Assembly: GCA_030737835.1 (NCBI GenBank)
Contig: JAUJYN010000025.1
Location: 1,736,001 to 1,800,000 of the forward strand
Length of the DNA: 64,000 nt
DNA from: Acorus gramineus
Taxonomy: Eukaryota > Streptophyta > Magnoliopsida > Acorales > Acoraceae
Direction: 5' to 3'
Positions 46,324 through 57,377 of this stretch are shown piece by piece. The notes under the pieces are model-generated. The model saw only the letters and a program-made list of their open reading frames with translations, did not search any database and was not told the origin of the DNA. Within the stretch, counting starts at the first letter, position 1. Every line of letters begins with the position of its first letter. The translations under genes and the position numbers were made by a program.

Positions 46324-48947
46324 TATCACGCCCCAGGGCGGCCGTCCCCGAGACGTGGCAAGTATATATAATATCAGCAGTCTATACAGGAGATCAATAA
46401 CATACTCTAAACAACATCAAAAATGACAACACAGACAATAAGGTAGCTGACATAATATATACAAATAGCGGAAGCTCAAACGACTGAGTCTGTAATTCAA
46501 AGACATATTACAAACCCGATACATAATCAACTGTCCTGTGAGAGCCAATATATACAATGACATCCAAATACAAGTATGTGCCCAAGCACGAAATACAATA
46601 CATACAATCAAGAAGGGGATGCTGATGGCCTCTCACTCGCAGAACGTGACGCTGCTCCACTACTGTTGATGTGCCTCGGGGAGCTCCTCCTTCAGATCCG
46701 ACTCAGATATCACTGGAGAAAAATATATGCGAGGGGTGAGCCACACGCTCAGTGAATAGCACAACCCATGCATCACAATTCATATCAACCGTATATAATT
46801 TATAGCCCCTAACACGGGAGAAACAACACATTCTAATGGGTCGTTTCATCGCCAACCCACCTCCCCCCTCACCCTCACCCTTTCCGGGGGGTGACATGGG
46901 CCTCTTGGGGCATACTAGACCGCTCTCCACCCCTGGTCCACCCGGTAGCCTCTCCCACCCTCGGGCCTCCACCTGGTATACTCCCACTATCAGTACAGTC
47001 CGACGCATCGGAGGTACCTACGGACGGGAGCCCTCTGTCAGGCACAGCCAACGCCGGGGAGTTCCTACATCGGATCCAACCAAAAGGAGAAGACAGCCTA
47101 CTCATGGATCCGTCGACACCGATTGTAACGCTAATAATGTCATGAATTCTCAAGAATTCCTCCAGGGCGCATAACTAAGATGCGGGGAGACATATATTAT
47201 AACAACAAGGTTATAATATTCTCTAAGGCATGCTTGTAACTATATGCTCACATTTGATTTAATTAAATTAAACTAGATGGGAACATGCATAGTTCGGGGC
47301 TTTCCAATTAAGGACAAGATGACTAAACATGCATAGGCCGCTATACATGATATAAGGGTGCATATCCCTAGCATACAAAGTCTAAGGTGGCATGGATATA
47401 TCATATTAATCATGCATGCATAGCTTTACATTTATTACATGTTAATATGCAACTATGGTGCCCCAGGGGAGGGCAATGCACGCCTACGTGCATCGAACGC
47501 CTCCCTACTAGGTTGGATTGTCCCACTCACCGAAGCCCGGGTCGTTGCGTGACTGTCCGTCAAGATCTGCAAGACATAGGCAGTCAAAACGGTGAGTAAA
47601 CCACACAATTACATAAGAAATTTACTAGAAATACCCAATACTCGGACAAGCATGCATACGGGCCCGCACGCACGCCAGCACGCGCGTACGCACGCGAGTC
47701 CGACTGCCTCGACACCCTCCCAAACCCACGGGCAGCCATACGCACGGCCTCCCGCACGTGCACGCACGAAGGCGCACGCACGCACGCTCCCCCGCGCCCC
47801 TGGCGCACTGCTGTGCCCCAGCCCGCGCACCCAGAGACGCTGCCGCGCGTGCTCGCACGCTCACTCGCGCCCGCGCGCACCGCGCGTTTAGCCCTGCGCG
47901 TACCCACGCGTACTGCTCCCCTGCACAGCACTCCGCGTGCACTGGGCGTACTGCGCCCCCGCGCAGCACTCCGCGCGCACACCCGCGCGTCAGCGCGTAC
48001 GCGCGTGCGACCGCCAGCGCGCGCGGATGACCCCGCAAGCGCGCCCGAACCCTTCCCACCCCCTCCTCAGCCCACCCTCACCCCCCTAACACCCATGCAA
48101 GCATGCATACCCAAACACAGACCATTTACAAGCATCTAACCTAGCTAGAGGAGAAGAATGACTTACCCAAGGAGAGGAGAACAAAGGGAGGAAGCTCGGG
48201 TGCCCTTCGCGCACCGAAATGCCACCACCAAGACCACCACCACCAAGCCTCTTCTCAGCCCAAGAATGGCTGAAAACAGGGGTCATGAGAAGCCATGATA
48301 GGGAGGTCAACAAAGGGGAAAACAAATCCAAGACCATAGAAAGATAGATCACAAGCTTACCTATCTTTTCCCCTTCAATGGCTTTCCATTTCAACCTCTT
48401 CTACTAGCTCTAAAGGAAGAAAATAACAAGAGGGAGAGATATGGATTTTTGTGTGAGAGAGAGAGAGGAAGAGAAGAGAATGAAGAGGAGGACGTCTAAG
48501 TGGTTGCACACACACACACACACACACACTCACACACTCACACACTTAGGGCTTTTTAGGTTTTTGGTGAGATTGACTTTGGGTCAACCTAACCACACTA
48601 ACAAACAAAATGATTTGACCAAGTCAATGGTCAAACTTGACTTGGTAAAAGTCATCTTTGACTTGGTCAAGTCTCCCAATGACTTTTCGCTTGGTCAAAA
48701 CCCGGATACGATTCGGAACTGCAAAATTCTGAAACGTTACCGGAATTCGATGAAATTTTTGGGAGTGGCTTGAAATGGCACCAGGACACCTAATGTGTAG
48801 TTAGATTCTCAATCAGAGTTCTCAAGCTCAGGATGATAGCTAAAAGTCTAAAATTTTAGCGGTTCCGATCGAAAAAAGAAAAAGTTGAAAAACTGCCAGA
48901 AATGTCCCAAAGGTGACCGGAAGGCTAAAAGTGACACATATATAACA
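46324..48947 (-). mobile_element. E2 5' LTR
   Basis: It is 2624 bp. The terminal TGTCACG is mutated to TATCACG at the internal edge, while the outer end TATATAACA is intact and followed by CACTC. It keeps the GGGTGA region (46858-46885), the GC tract (47650-48055), a CA run (48508-48545) and a W-box block. Confidence 0.92.
47650..48055 (-). repeat. GC-rich alternating tract of the E2 5' LTR
   Basis: It includes a near-repeat around GCGCAGCACTCCGCG at 47925-47985 that is not duplicated in the other E2 LTR. Confidence 0.7.
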
Positions 48948-48987
48948 CACTCGGGGAGGAACAAACCACTCTCGGTAATCACCTACC
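48948..48987 (-). mobile_element. Inverted group B LTR, continuation after E2
   Basis: Forty bases starting with the CACTC duplication continue the LTR broken at 40406. Their start matches CACTCGGGGAGGAA at 49571-49584 in the next LTR. Another LTR begins at 48988. Confidence 0.65.
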
Positions 48988-50709
48988 TGTCACGCCCCAG
49001 GGCGGTCGTCCCCGAGACGTGACAATATATATAATATTAGTAATCAGTACAAGAGGTCAATAATAATGCCAATAAGACATACAAGCCTAACAAAGCAATG
49101 ATAACTAATAGCTCACTACAAAGCGGAAGCATAAAACATCACTAAGTCTGTAAACCAAAATATTATTACAGACTTGAATACACAATCATTGTCTTGTGAG
49201 ATCCAAGTCTAGTCCAAATAAAATACAACCGGTGCAACACGCACGATTTATCAATACACAAATGACTCTAGGACTGCTGACAGCCTCGCACTTGCCAACT
49301 GCCAGACGGGACGCTTCCAAGCACGCAAGACCATGCCACAGGGAAGCACTAGCTCCATTCCCAACACCGTCCCTGTAGAAAAAACAGTGCGTGAGGGGTG
49401 AGATACAAGCTCAGTGAGTGACTAAAAACCAAACACCATCACAACAATTCAATACTAAGGCAATTTCCTTTCAAGGAAAAACATGGGTAAGGATAATAAG
49501 GTATGGCGATAAAGCGACCATACCTCGCCCTCGCCCTCGCCCTCACTCCCCGGAGGGAAGCTCTTGGGACACTCGGGGAGGAATAACTGTTAACCATAAC
49601 ACATGGTGTTACTGGATAACGCATGTGTTATGGTTAACGAGATACAACGAGTCCATCCGCTACGAGGTAGAGATACACTACGATACCTCAAGCGTTAGGA
49701 GTAACATACCCAGAGTATACTCGATGGGTATAAGAGTCACATGACTACATGACTTCAACTCACCCTCACCCTCACCCCTAAGGGTGACAGAGGATTGTTG
49801 GGAGAAATTCGTCTGCTCTTCACCCTTCGTCATCTGGTAGCCCTCTCGGGTAGCCTCTATCTGGTATACTCCCATGATCAGTACATTTGCTGAACACATC
49901 GGTAGTACCTATAGGTGGGAGCCATCTATCAGGACAGCTTCAATACCGAGCAGCTTTGACACGGATCCGACAAAGGAGAGAACGACTCCACGCTCGTAAT
50001 ATCGCATAATTATAACAGGAGAATTTCTATCGCAAGTAGGCTACATGATCCACATGCACAATAACATATGTTTAACTATAGGGGTTCAACCTAACATGAA
50101 TATATTGCATAAACAACACATCATGCAACACGCATATAGGGTATGGCCTAATTAAGCATGCATACAAGACCATTAATCATATAAGCATACAAAAGCATAC
50201 CCTAATCGTGCGTTGGATATCACCAACTTAAAAGGGAAGGGTTAAGCACGATCTCGTGCACCAACAGGCACATGCCAATATTCCCAAGCAAACCTGAGTC
50301 AATTAGGAACCACATATACCTACTCAGTTCGCACAAAGAGGGAGGGCGAGAGAGAGAGAGAAGGCATCATCGTCTCAGGAAGCTGGTCATAGCTTTGCCC
50401 CAACAAGATGGGCACAACAACTATACCACGCTCTCAAGTCTTATGACCATGGAATATTAATTATGCACCAGGTTATTAGCCCAAGCTTAATCATGTTAGA
50501 TATTACTAATATGGGGGGGGGGGGGTAGTATTACAACCAAGACTACCTAAGGCATGCCATATTTTATACATCCATATAAATACAAAGAGATACATGCCCG
50601 TACAAGCAGGGCACATGCAAACATGGTTATTCATTCATGAATACAATACATAGGCAAGTATATGGTAGAATAGGGGGTTCTACGCAATATACGAGCTATA
50701 CAAGCCTAG
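48988..50709 (-). mobile_element. Group B LTR fragment, minus strand
   Basis: It begins TGTCACGCCCCAGGGCGG and runs through blocks equivalent to the second half of 7089-10870 read in reverse, including a short CTCGCC run (49526-49545), hairpin blocks and the GGTTATTAGCC-like region. Similarity fades at AAGCCTAGCA (50709), where unrelated sequence begins. A G homopolymer lies at 50514-50526. No coding domain was found. Confidence 0.7.
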
Positions 50710-51369
50710 CACCTCCTCCTCGACCTCGTCAGGATCATCTCCCTCCTCGTCATCCCCCTCCTCGTCATCCCTCTCCTCCTTGATCATGGTCTCCTCATCC
50801 CCCTCCACACCAATACCCCCGGCCTCTGCGGCCACAACCCCAGCACCCATGGCCTCTTCGACCTCAAGCCCAACACCCACACCCTCCTCCCTGCCTATGG
50901 CACTGGAGGCCAACACCTCGTAGCCCTCCTCACATCCTCCTCACCCCTCACCTCGGTCTCACCCTCACCTAGACCAACCTCATCCTCGCCGAAAACCTCG
51001 CCAAAGATACGAGCTTGCTCCTCACTAATACCCACCACCCTCTCGGCTCCAACCTCTCTCTAACAACACCTTCGGCCGACCCTTAGGCCTCCAAACCTGG
51101 ACCTTCGGCCACCACCGATGGACCCCCATGCCTTCTCTTACGTGTATACCTATCACACCACCCCCTTTCCCTGGGATAGCCCCCGAGGATGCACCCGCAC
51201 CTCCACCCATGCCCGCCAATGGCGTTTCCGCCATTTGGGTCGCCTCCTCCGTGACCCTCCTCTCCGCTCCATCACTCTCCGACGAGCTAGACCCTGAGAC
51301 AGCCCCCCTCTGCTCTCGGGAAGACCTGAGGCGTTTCATCATGAAAGCCGTCCTCTTCCCTTTTGTCAT
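50710..51369 (-). pseudogene. Antisense ORF remnant, acidic protein of unknown function
   Basis: I do not recognise this protein. The frame starts at ATG 51369-51367 (MTKGKRTAF) with a basic, Ser-rich N-terminus (MKRLRSSREQRG, SGSSSSESDG), then Gly/Ala-rich sequence. After stop TAG 51058-51060 a different frame reads ISEEQARIFGEVFGEDEVG near 50990-51035, and the 50916-50710 frame is strongly acidic (EERDDEEGDDEEGDD). The last residues before the stop at 50680 come from the neighbouring LTR, so the true end is lost. Upstream (51370-51470) has AAACCCTAAAAACC, typical of plant 5' UTRs. Candidates are a Tat-lineage accessory ORF or a captured host gene fragment. Confidence 0.45.
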
Positions 51370-51589
51370 CTCTCCCGATTTCACAAGAAAAAGGAGAACC
51401 CAAAAGGTTTTTAGGGTTTCAAAATCAAGAAGAAAGAGATGATCAAAGGCGAGTCAAAGACAAGAAAAACCAAGTTTTTTCGGTTTCAAATGGAGAAGAA
51501 GAAGAAGAGAGGGAAGAGCAACCATTTTGAAAACGTGAGGGAGAGAGAGAGGATCTTTTTTGGTTATAAGGACCTAGTCGGCCGGCGGC

Positions 51590-51680
51590 TACTCGTGAGT
51601 AACTGCCCCTTGCTCGACGACTAAATACAATTAGCCGCCCCTCCCTGTCGGCTAAACATCACTAGCCGCCCCCTGCCAGC
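51590..51680. repeat. GGCGGCTA / TAGCCGCC inverted-repeat block
   Basis: A 90-bp block has GGCGGCTA followed by several TAGCCGCC copies spaced about 20-40 bp. Related blocks are at 52386-52450, 52601-52665 and 53034-53095. The first lies outside the LTR-like segment and the other three inside. Confidence 0.65.
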
Positions 51681-52230
51681 TTCTCAAACACATTTATTTC
51701 CAAGTTTTCTAAAAAAACTGCCATGTCTTGGTTTATTCTCAAATCCTACTTGATCAAACACAACTTTTTTGAAGTTTTACCACAATTACCGGTACCAATC
51801 AGTTCAAATTTCTTCAGTTCTAGTTCTTTTCCAGAATCTTTGTCTTTCGAATGATCCAATTCACCAAATCAAACACACTTTATTTTACTTTCTGTCTGCG
51901 ATATCCCCTTGATTTGCTGAGCTACCCAAGCATGGGTACGGTAGGCACAAGGAAACTGACGTCGTGCTGCTCCGTGCATGATGGCTAAGAACCCTGTCCG
52001 AGGGTTGGATCACCCACTTCCTTGCTTTTACTCGCTCTCCCACCTGGATTAGTCCTTAGATAACCATTTTAGTCAAAACCCAGCCTCTGATGACCAAATT
52101 ACCTGAACGGTATTTGGTCATGTGTCCTGAACTTCTTGAAGGTTGGGCTGGCCAAAATAAGGGTCTCTTTCCTTATCATCGATCGAAGTCTTTCTGTTTC
52201 ACACAAAGACTTCGTCTGATGAGGGACAAT
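51681..52230. other. Internal region of the Tat-like fragment, no coding domain
   Basis: I see no conserved protein here. The last 12 bases before 52231 (GATGAGGGACAA plus T) fit a polypurine tract. A 94-codon frame that starts at 52090 runs across this boundary into the LTR and is therefore not credible. Confidence 0.45.
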
Positions 52231-53265
52231 TGTAGATACCCTAATTTTGACCGTCCAAAGAAAAGAAATTTACTTCAAGTAATATTGGAAAACAACCACA
52301 TTTGGACATCTAATAGAAAACTCCCTCAGAAACCGAAACTGAAAACCCTAAGTCCAACACTTAGAAAAATCTAAGAGCCTGGATAGGGGCGGCTACTTGA
52401 GAGTAGCCTCCCCATATCAGGTGGCTAGTTTCAACTAGCCGCCCCCCTGACCGACCCCAAACCGCCTTCCTGGATGGGACATAAAGCAAGCATGATTGCG
52501 GCAGATTGTCCCTTCTAGCCGCCCCATCTTAGCCGGTTCATCCTTAGTAACCGACCTAAGCCACCGCTTGTCAGAGATGGGATGTTTGGCAGGTTATGAA
52601 GGGGGCGGCTACCTGAGAGTAGTTGCCCCTCACCGGGCGGCTAAACACAACTAGCCGCCCCTAACCTGAACATTGTCAAAGAACAAAGATCAATGGGAGG
52701 TCAAATCAAGCACCTTATTATCCATTTTGATCTATTGTCCAATGGACACTCCTCTAGACCTTTTTTACTATAAATAGGGGGGGTCTCTAAGCATTTATTC
52801 ATAATCAATACCCATCAATAACACACAACAACCCACATTCCCAATCATCAAGCTTATACCCCCCACACCACCGTTTCAAAAACCCTTGAGAGAGAAAGTG
52901 AGAGAGAAACCCATTTTCTACACCAAATCACTCTCTAAATCCACTCTCCAAAACCCAGGTTAAACCCAGTTTAACCTCTATCAAAACCAAATCCAAACCC
53001 TACCCAGGTTCTACCCAAATTGAAGCAAACACCAAGCGGCTATCCACAATTAGCCGCCCCCCACCAGGCGGCTAAGTACAACTAGCCGGCCCTTCCCTAG
53101 CCCACCTCAGTCCCAATTCTCCTCTAGTCAGGTTCCCGAAGCAGAAAAGGATCCCTGTCTTCACCTCTGTGTACGGCATATCCGTGTCTCAGAGCGGAGA
53201 CCCCACAAACTCCCCACGAAGGCGATCAAATCCGCCCCAACTTTTCTTGCTTTTTTAGAAAAGCA
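52231..53265 (+). mobile_element. LTR-like segment of the Tat-like fragment
   Basis: It begins TGTAGATACCC and ends near TTTAGAAAAGCA, about 1035 bp. A TATA box lies at 52768-52776, and a pyrimidine/A-rich leader with AGAGAGAAAGTGAGAG follows. A purine tract on its left and a primer-site-like GGTGGCGA on its right would make it an LTR shared by two tandem element bodies. I found no target-site duplication. Confidence 0.5.
52768..52776 (+). promoter_or_regulatory. TATA box
   Basis: CTATAAATA is a near-consensus plant TATA box. Transcription would be expected to start around 52800, ahead of an untranslated CA-rich leader. Confidence 0.65.
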
Positions 53266-53267
53266 GG

Positions 53268-53525
53268 TGGCGATCACAACAACCCCTGAATCCTCCTGAG
53301 GACCCATCGGCCGCCTCAGCCAGGAACGAACAACCAACCCACCACCCCTTCCGAGAGACGATCCGACCGAGCCTGCCAAGGCGCAGCCCTCCGGATCCGA
53401 GCCTCCAAAGAACCCCCACACACGCACAACCACCACCAGAGGACCGAGGAGGAAGGAAGAGAGGGCCCCCCTTTTTCTCCCTTTTCCCCGAAATCCGATA
53501 CCGACACTCCCCTGTGGTACCATAA
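53268..53525 (+). other. Possible primer site and leader of the Tat-like element
   Basis: TGGCGATCACAAC follows the LTR-like end and matches the first bases of tRNA-Arg-type primer sites, then diverges. About 250 bp of GC-rich, frame-poor sequence follow before chromovirus-type LTR sequence begins. Confidence 0.35.
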
Positions 53526-54345
53526 CTACATATTTAACTTGTTTGCATGTATATGTTATTACCTGTCTTGCTAGGATTGCATCCATGCCATATTAAAAAA
53601 ATGTATGCTAAGACTATACAACCATGTATCATGTATAGGGGCCCATACATGCCTAGATACCATGTCACATGTTAGCATGACCTTGATCCATACATGTTCC
53701 CATCTAGCTTAATTTAATTTAACCTATATGAGGATGCATAGGTATAAGCATGTCTTAAGTGATATTGTAGCCTTATTGCCTATTTATTTAATGCCTTCAT
53801 GATTAATTCCTTGTGTAATTATTATGCATGTTGTACTTATGCATGGTGTATCTTTTATACATGCTTATAATTAAGCCATGAACCTTGCCTAATGAGGTTA
53901 GGCAAGTGTATGACCTCTTATGGGGTCATACCATGGCATTGGCTACGAATCGTATGTCTTCCCCGCATCCGAGTTATGCGCCCTGGAGGGAATTCATGAG
54001 AATTCGTTACCCTTATCGGTGTCTAATAACCGGTGATGACGGATCCATGAGGATCGTATCCGCGAGTGTCGAGTGTTCTCCCCTTCGTCGGCTCTGTGTT
54101 GAAGTTGCCTGGCATTGTAGCTGTCCTGCGAGGTGCTCTTAGGTACTACTCATGACACCCGTTGGTGCGCCCATACGGTAGAGGTAGTTGTCATGGGAAG
54201 CTACAAGGTAGAGGCTCCCCGGGAGAGGGCTATCGGATGACAAATAGTGTAGAACTGTCAAACTTTTCCCGATAGTCCAATGTCACCCTATGAGTGTGAG
54301 GGTGAGGGTGTGGGGGGCTCAGGTTGATACACAACCCACCAGCTT
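53526..54345 (+). mobile_element. + strand LTR fragment, host of E3
   Basis: It matches internal parts of the group A/B LTRs (CATGTATCATGTATAGG near 53623, the CTGGAGGGAATTC palindrome region near 53985, GGATCC pair near 54042, GTGAGGGTGAGGG near 54296). It is interrupted at 54345 by E3. Its start is unclear and its continuation lies past the window. Confidence 0.6.
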
Positions 54346-54599
54346 TGTTATATATGTGTCACTTTTAACCTTCTGGTAACCGTTGGGACATTTTGGCAGT
54401 TTTTCAGTTTTTTTTCATTTTTCGATCGGAACCGCTAAAATTTTGGACTGTTAGCTATCATCCTGAGTTTGAGGACTCCGATTGAAAATCTAACTGTATA
54501 TTATGTGTCCTGGTGCCATTCCAAGCCACTCCCGAAAATTTCATCGAATTTCGGTAACGTTTTAGAATTTCGCAGTTATGAAGTGTATACGGGTTTTGA

Positions 54600-54690
54600 C
54601 CGAGCGAGAAGTCATTGAGAGACTTGACTTGGTCAATGTGGGCCCTTGACTTGGTCAATTGGTCTTGGATTTTAGTTTGGTTGGGTTGAC
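54600..54690 (+). promoter_or_regulatory. W-box cluster of the E3 5' LTR
   Basis: It has fewer cores than other copies because one TTGAC-rich unit is missing relative to 18195-18325. Confidence 0.45.
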
Positions 54691-55254
54691 TAGGGTCAAA
54701 CCTCACCTAAGTGCACTTAAACCTCACTAATCCAAGCCTAAACCTAATTAATTAGCCCTAAGTTAAGTGGTGTGCGAGTGTGTGGTGTGTGTGTGAGTAC
54801 AATAAAATCCCACGACTACAAACAGCCCTCCTATTCATCATCTTCTCCAAAACTTCTCTCTCTCTCCCTCTCTTTAATCCCCCCTTATGACCTAGTTCAA
54901 GTGGTGGAAATCAAAAACCCTAAGAAGAGAAAAGATAGGTATTGTCCCGATCTATCTTCCTGTGGTCTCGGATTCGAGTTCCCTCTTGTGTGACCCCCTC
55001 TCATGGTCTCTTTTCTCCTCTGATTGCAGCCCTCTTAGGCTGAGTTGAAGGCTTGGTGGTGGTGGCCTTGGTGGTGGTATTTTCGGCGCGCGAAGAGCAC
55101 CCGAGCTCCTTCCCTTCCCTTCCTCTCCTTTGGGTGAGTTTCCTTTCCTTCCATTTCTTGTCTAGATGTATGTTTAGGTGTGTTTGTGGGAGTGAAAGAT
55201 ATGTTTGGTGGTTTGGGGGATGTTGGAGGGCTGAGAGGGGTGGTAGAGCTGGCT

Positions 55255-55790
55255 CGGGCATGCGGGCTCCTCGGCGCAGGTAGGCAGGCAGTGCGGGCTC
55301 CTCGGCGAAGGCAGGCGGGTAGGCTGGCAGGCGCTGGGCGGGTGCTGCCAGGTGCGCTGGCCGCGTGCTGTCGGGCGGGCTGGGCGCGTGCTGCCGGGTG
55401 TGCGCGCGGGCGGCGCGTGCGGGTGCTGCGCAGGGGGCGCAGTGCGCGCAGGGCGAGAGGGGAGTGCGTGCGGGGCACTGCGCTGGGGTGCAGTGCAGGC
55501 GGGTGCGCGTGCGGGGTGCTGCGCTGGGGCGCAGTGCGCGCGGGTGCACCCGGGGCTGGACGCGCAGTGCGCGCGAGCGTGCGCGCGACGTGCGGCGGGT
55601 CTGGGCGTGCAGGCTGGGCTCGGCAGTGCGTCCGGGCATGCTGGCAGAGGGCTCGACAGTGCGTCTGGGCGCGTGCGAGTTGGGGCGCGGCTGTTCGCCC
55701 AGGGCGGGTGGCCGTGCGGATGGTTGCCCGGGGGTTCGGGAGTGAGTCGGGGTGCTCGGACTCGCGTGCGTACGGGCCGTATGTACGCTT
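55255..55790 (+). repeat. GC-rich alternating tract of the E3 5' LTR
   Basis: It starts with tandem GCAGG(C/T)AGGCAGG and CGGGCTCCTCGGCG units (55258-55330), then CGTGCGGG-type runs. It lies in the predicted intron 55134-55870. Confidence 0.7.
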
Positions 55791-57257
55791 GTCCGAGTGT
55801 TGGGTATTTTAGTGTATTTTTGGTATGTATTTGTGTATTTTACTCACCGTGTTAAATACCTGTCTTGCAGATCTTGACGGACGGTCACGCGACGACCCGG
55901 TATTGGAGTGGGACAATCCAACCCAGTAGGGAGTAGCTATATGCACTTGGGCGTGTATCGTCCTCCCCTGGGGCACCATAGTTTAATATTAACTTGTATA
56001 ATATGTAATCTATGCAAGCATGATTAGTATGTAGTATGCATGCCACCCTAGACCTTGTATGTTAGGGACTTGCACCCTTAGGATATGTGTAAGAGCCATG
56101 CATCCTGACTCCATGTTTTCATGCTAGGAAAGCCTCGACCTATGCATGTGTCCTATTAGTTTAATTTATTAAATTAAATGCGAACTTATGGTATTTTAGC
56201 ATGCCTTAGGGAATATTATAAGGGGCCTTGCGAGGTCAGCATTGAGACCCGGGCTAGGGTACTCCGTGTTCCTTGTTTGGTTGTCGGGATATCCTATATC
56301 GGGACCTCATGGTGCCCTCCCAAGGTTTCTTTTCCCGATAATATTATAACCTCGTTATTATATTGTGTCTCCCCGCATCTTAGTTATGCGCCCTGGAGGA
56401 ATTCTGAAGAATTCATGACATTTATAAGTTGAGATCGGTGTTGGCGGATCCGAGTGGATCGTATGCGTGTGGATAGGCTGTTTCTTTTCCCTTCGTTGGA
56501 TCCGTATAGAGACTGCCCCAGCGTTAGACAGGCCTTCCTGACAGAGGGCTCCCATCAGTAGGCACCTCCTGATTTGGGTTCGGACTGTGCTGAATTGTGG
56601 GAGCGGACCAGGCGGCCTACGGAGTGGAGGAGAGACTATCGGTGGACCAAGGGTGATTAACAGCCTAGTCAGTCCCAATATCCTATGTCACCTATTGGAG
56701 GGTGAGGGTGTGGTGGGTCGGCGATGTAGCGACCCACTGGATTGTGTAGTTCCTGCCACTTTGAGGCTTTGAATAATTATTTGTGGTTAATATAAATTGT
56801 GATGCATGGGTTGTGCTATTCACTGAGCGTGTGGCTCACCCCTCGCATAATTTTTCTCCAGTTATCACTGAGTCGGACTTGAAGGAGGAGCTCCCGAGGA
56901 CTTCATCAGTAGCGGAGCAGCGCCACGTCCCGCGAGTGTTAGAGGCCATCAGCATCCTTCCTTTTGATTGTATGTATTATATTTCCGTGCTTGGGCACCT
57001 GTTTGTATTATATTTGGATGTTGTTGTATATATTGGCTCTCACAGGACAGTTGATTATGTATCTAGTCTGTAATGTGTTTTTGAATTACAGACTCGGTCT
57101 TTTAGCTTCCGCTATTTGTGTATATATCATGTCAGCCTTTTTGTCTGTGTTGTCATTTTAGCTGTTGTTTAGAGTATATTATTGACCTCCTGTATAGACT
57201 GCTGATATCATGTATACACTTGCCGCGTCCCGGGGACGGCCGCCCTGGGGCGTGACA

Positions 57258-57377
57258 AAAGTTGGTATCAGAGCCTGGTCCTGTCAGAGCCAATTGTCTT
57301 CTTTTTCGTAGAGATGAGTCCTAGGATTTCTATATGAGTATTCTGATCCTAGTGTCTGGTTTTCTTAGGTTGCTGAT
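57258..57377 (+). promoter_or_regulatory. E3 leader with primer binding site
   Basis: TGGTATCAGAGCC at 57263-57275 is complementary to initiator Met tRNA. The remaining leader to the gag ATG is about 100 bp. Confidence 0.9.

Larger units (their letters stand above)
40407..48947 (-). mobile_element. Chromovirus E2, internally deleted (TSD CACTC)
   Basis: This minus-strand element has both LTRs, PBS, PPT and perfect CACTC duplications (40402-40406 and 48948-48952). The internal region is only 3.5 kb because most of the region from protease to RNase H is missing. Remaining coding parts resemble E1 closely. Without RT it would have to be mobilised by proteins of another copy, unless the deletion arose after insertion. 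Confidence 0.93.
50710..53525 (+). mobile_element. Tat/Ogre-like LTR retrotransposon fragment
   Basis: This block is unlike the chromovirus LTRs. It contains an antisense reading frame (50710-51369), about 860 bp without recognisable coding, a purine-rich run GATGAGGGACAA directly before an LTR-like start TGTAGATACCC (52231), a TATA box, an LTR-like end at 53265, then GGTGGCGA, which resembles the tRNA-Arg primer site of Tat/Ogre elements. An extra antisense ORF between pol and the 3' LTR is known from that lineage. No gag or pol is present, so the assignment rests on these landmarks. Confidence 0.5.
54346..57257 (+). mobile_element. E3 5' LTR
   Basis: It is 2912 bp, beginning TGTTATATATGTG and ending GGGGCGTGACA. 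It carries the extra 115-bp block shared with C1 and C2 (56222-56340). Putative leader splice sites are at 55134 (donor), 55870 (acceptor) and 56861 (acceptor). The donor after the 36-nt exon is damaged here. Over the first 200 bases it differs from the 3' LTR at roughly one base in twenty. Confidence 0.93.

Noticed and set aside
52090-52374. 94-codon ORF starting MTKLPERYLV
   Set aside because: It crosses from the internal region through the purine tract into the LTR-like start at 52231, so it cannot be a single gene. No domain was recognised.
53161-53586. 141-codon minus-strand ORF
   Set aside because: It spans the LTR-like end, the primer-site region and unrelated LTR sequence. No recognisable protein was seen.
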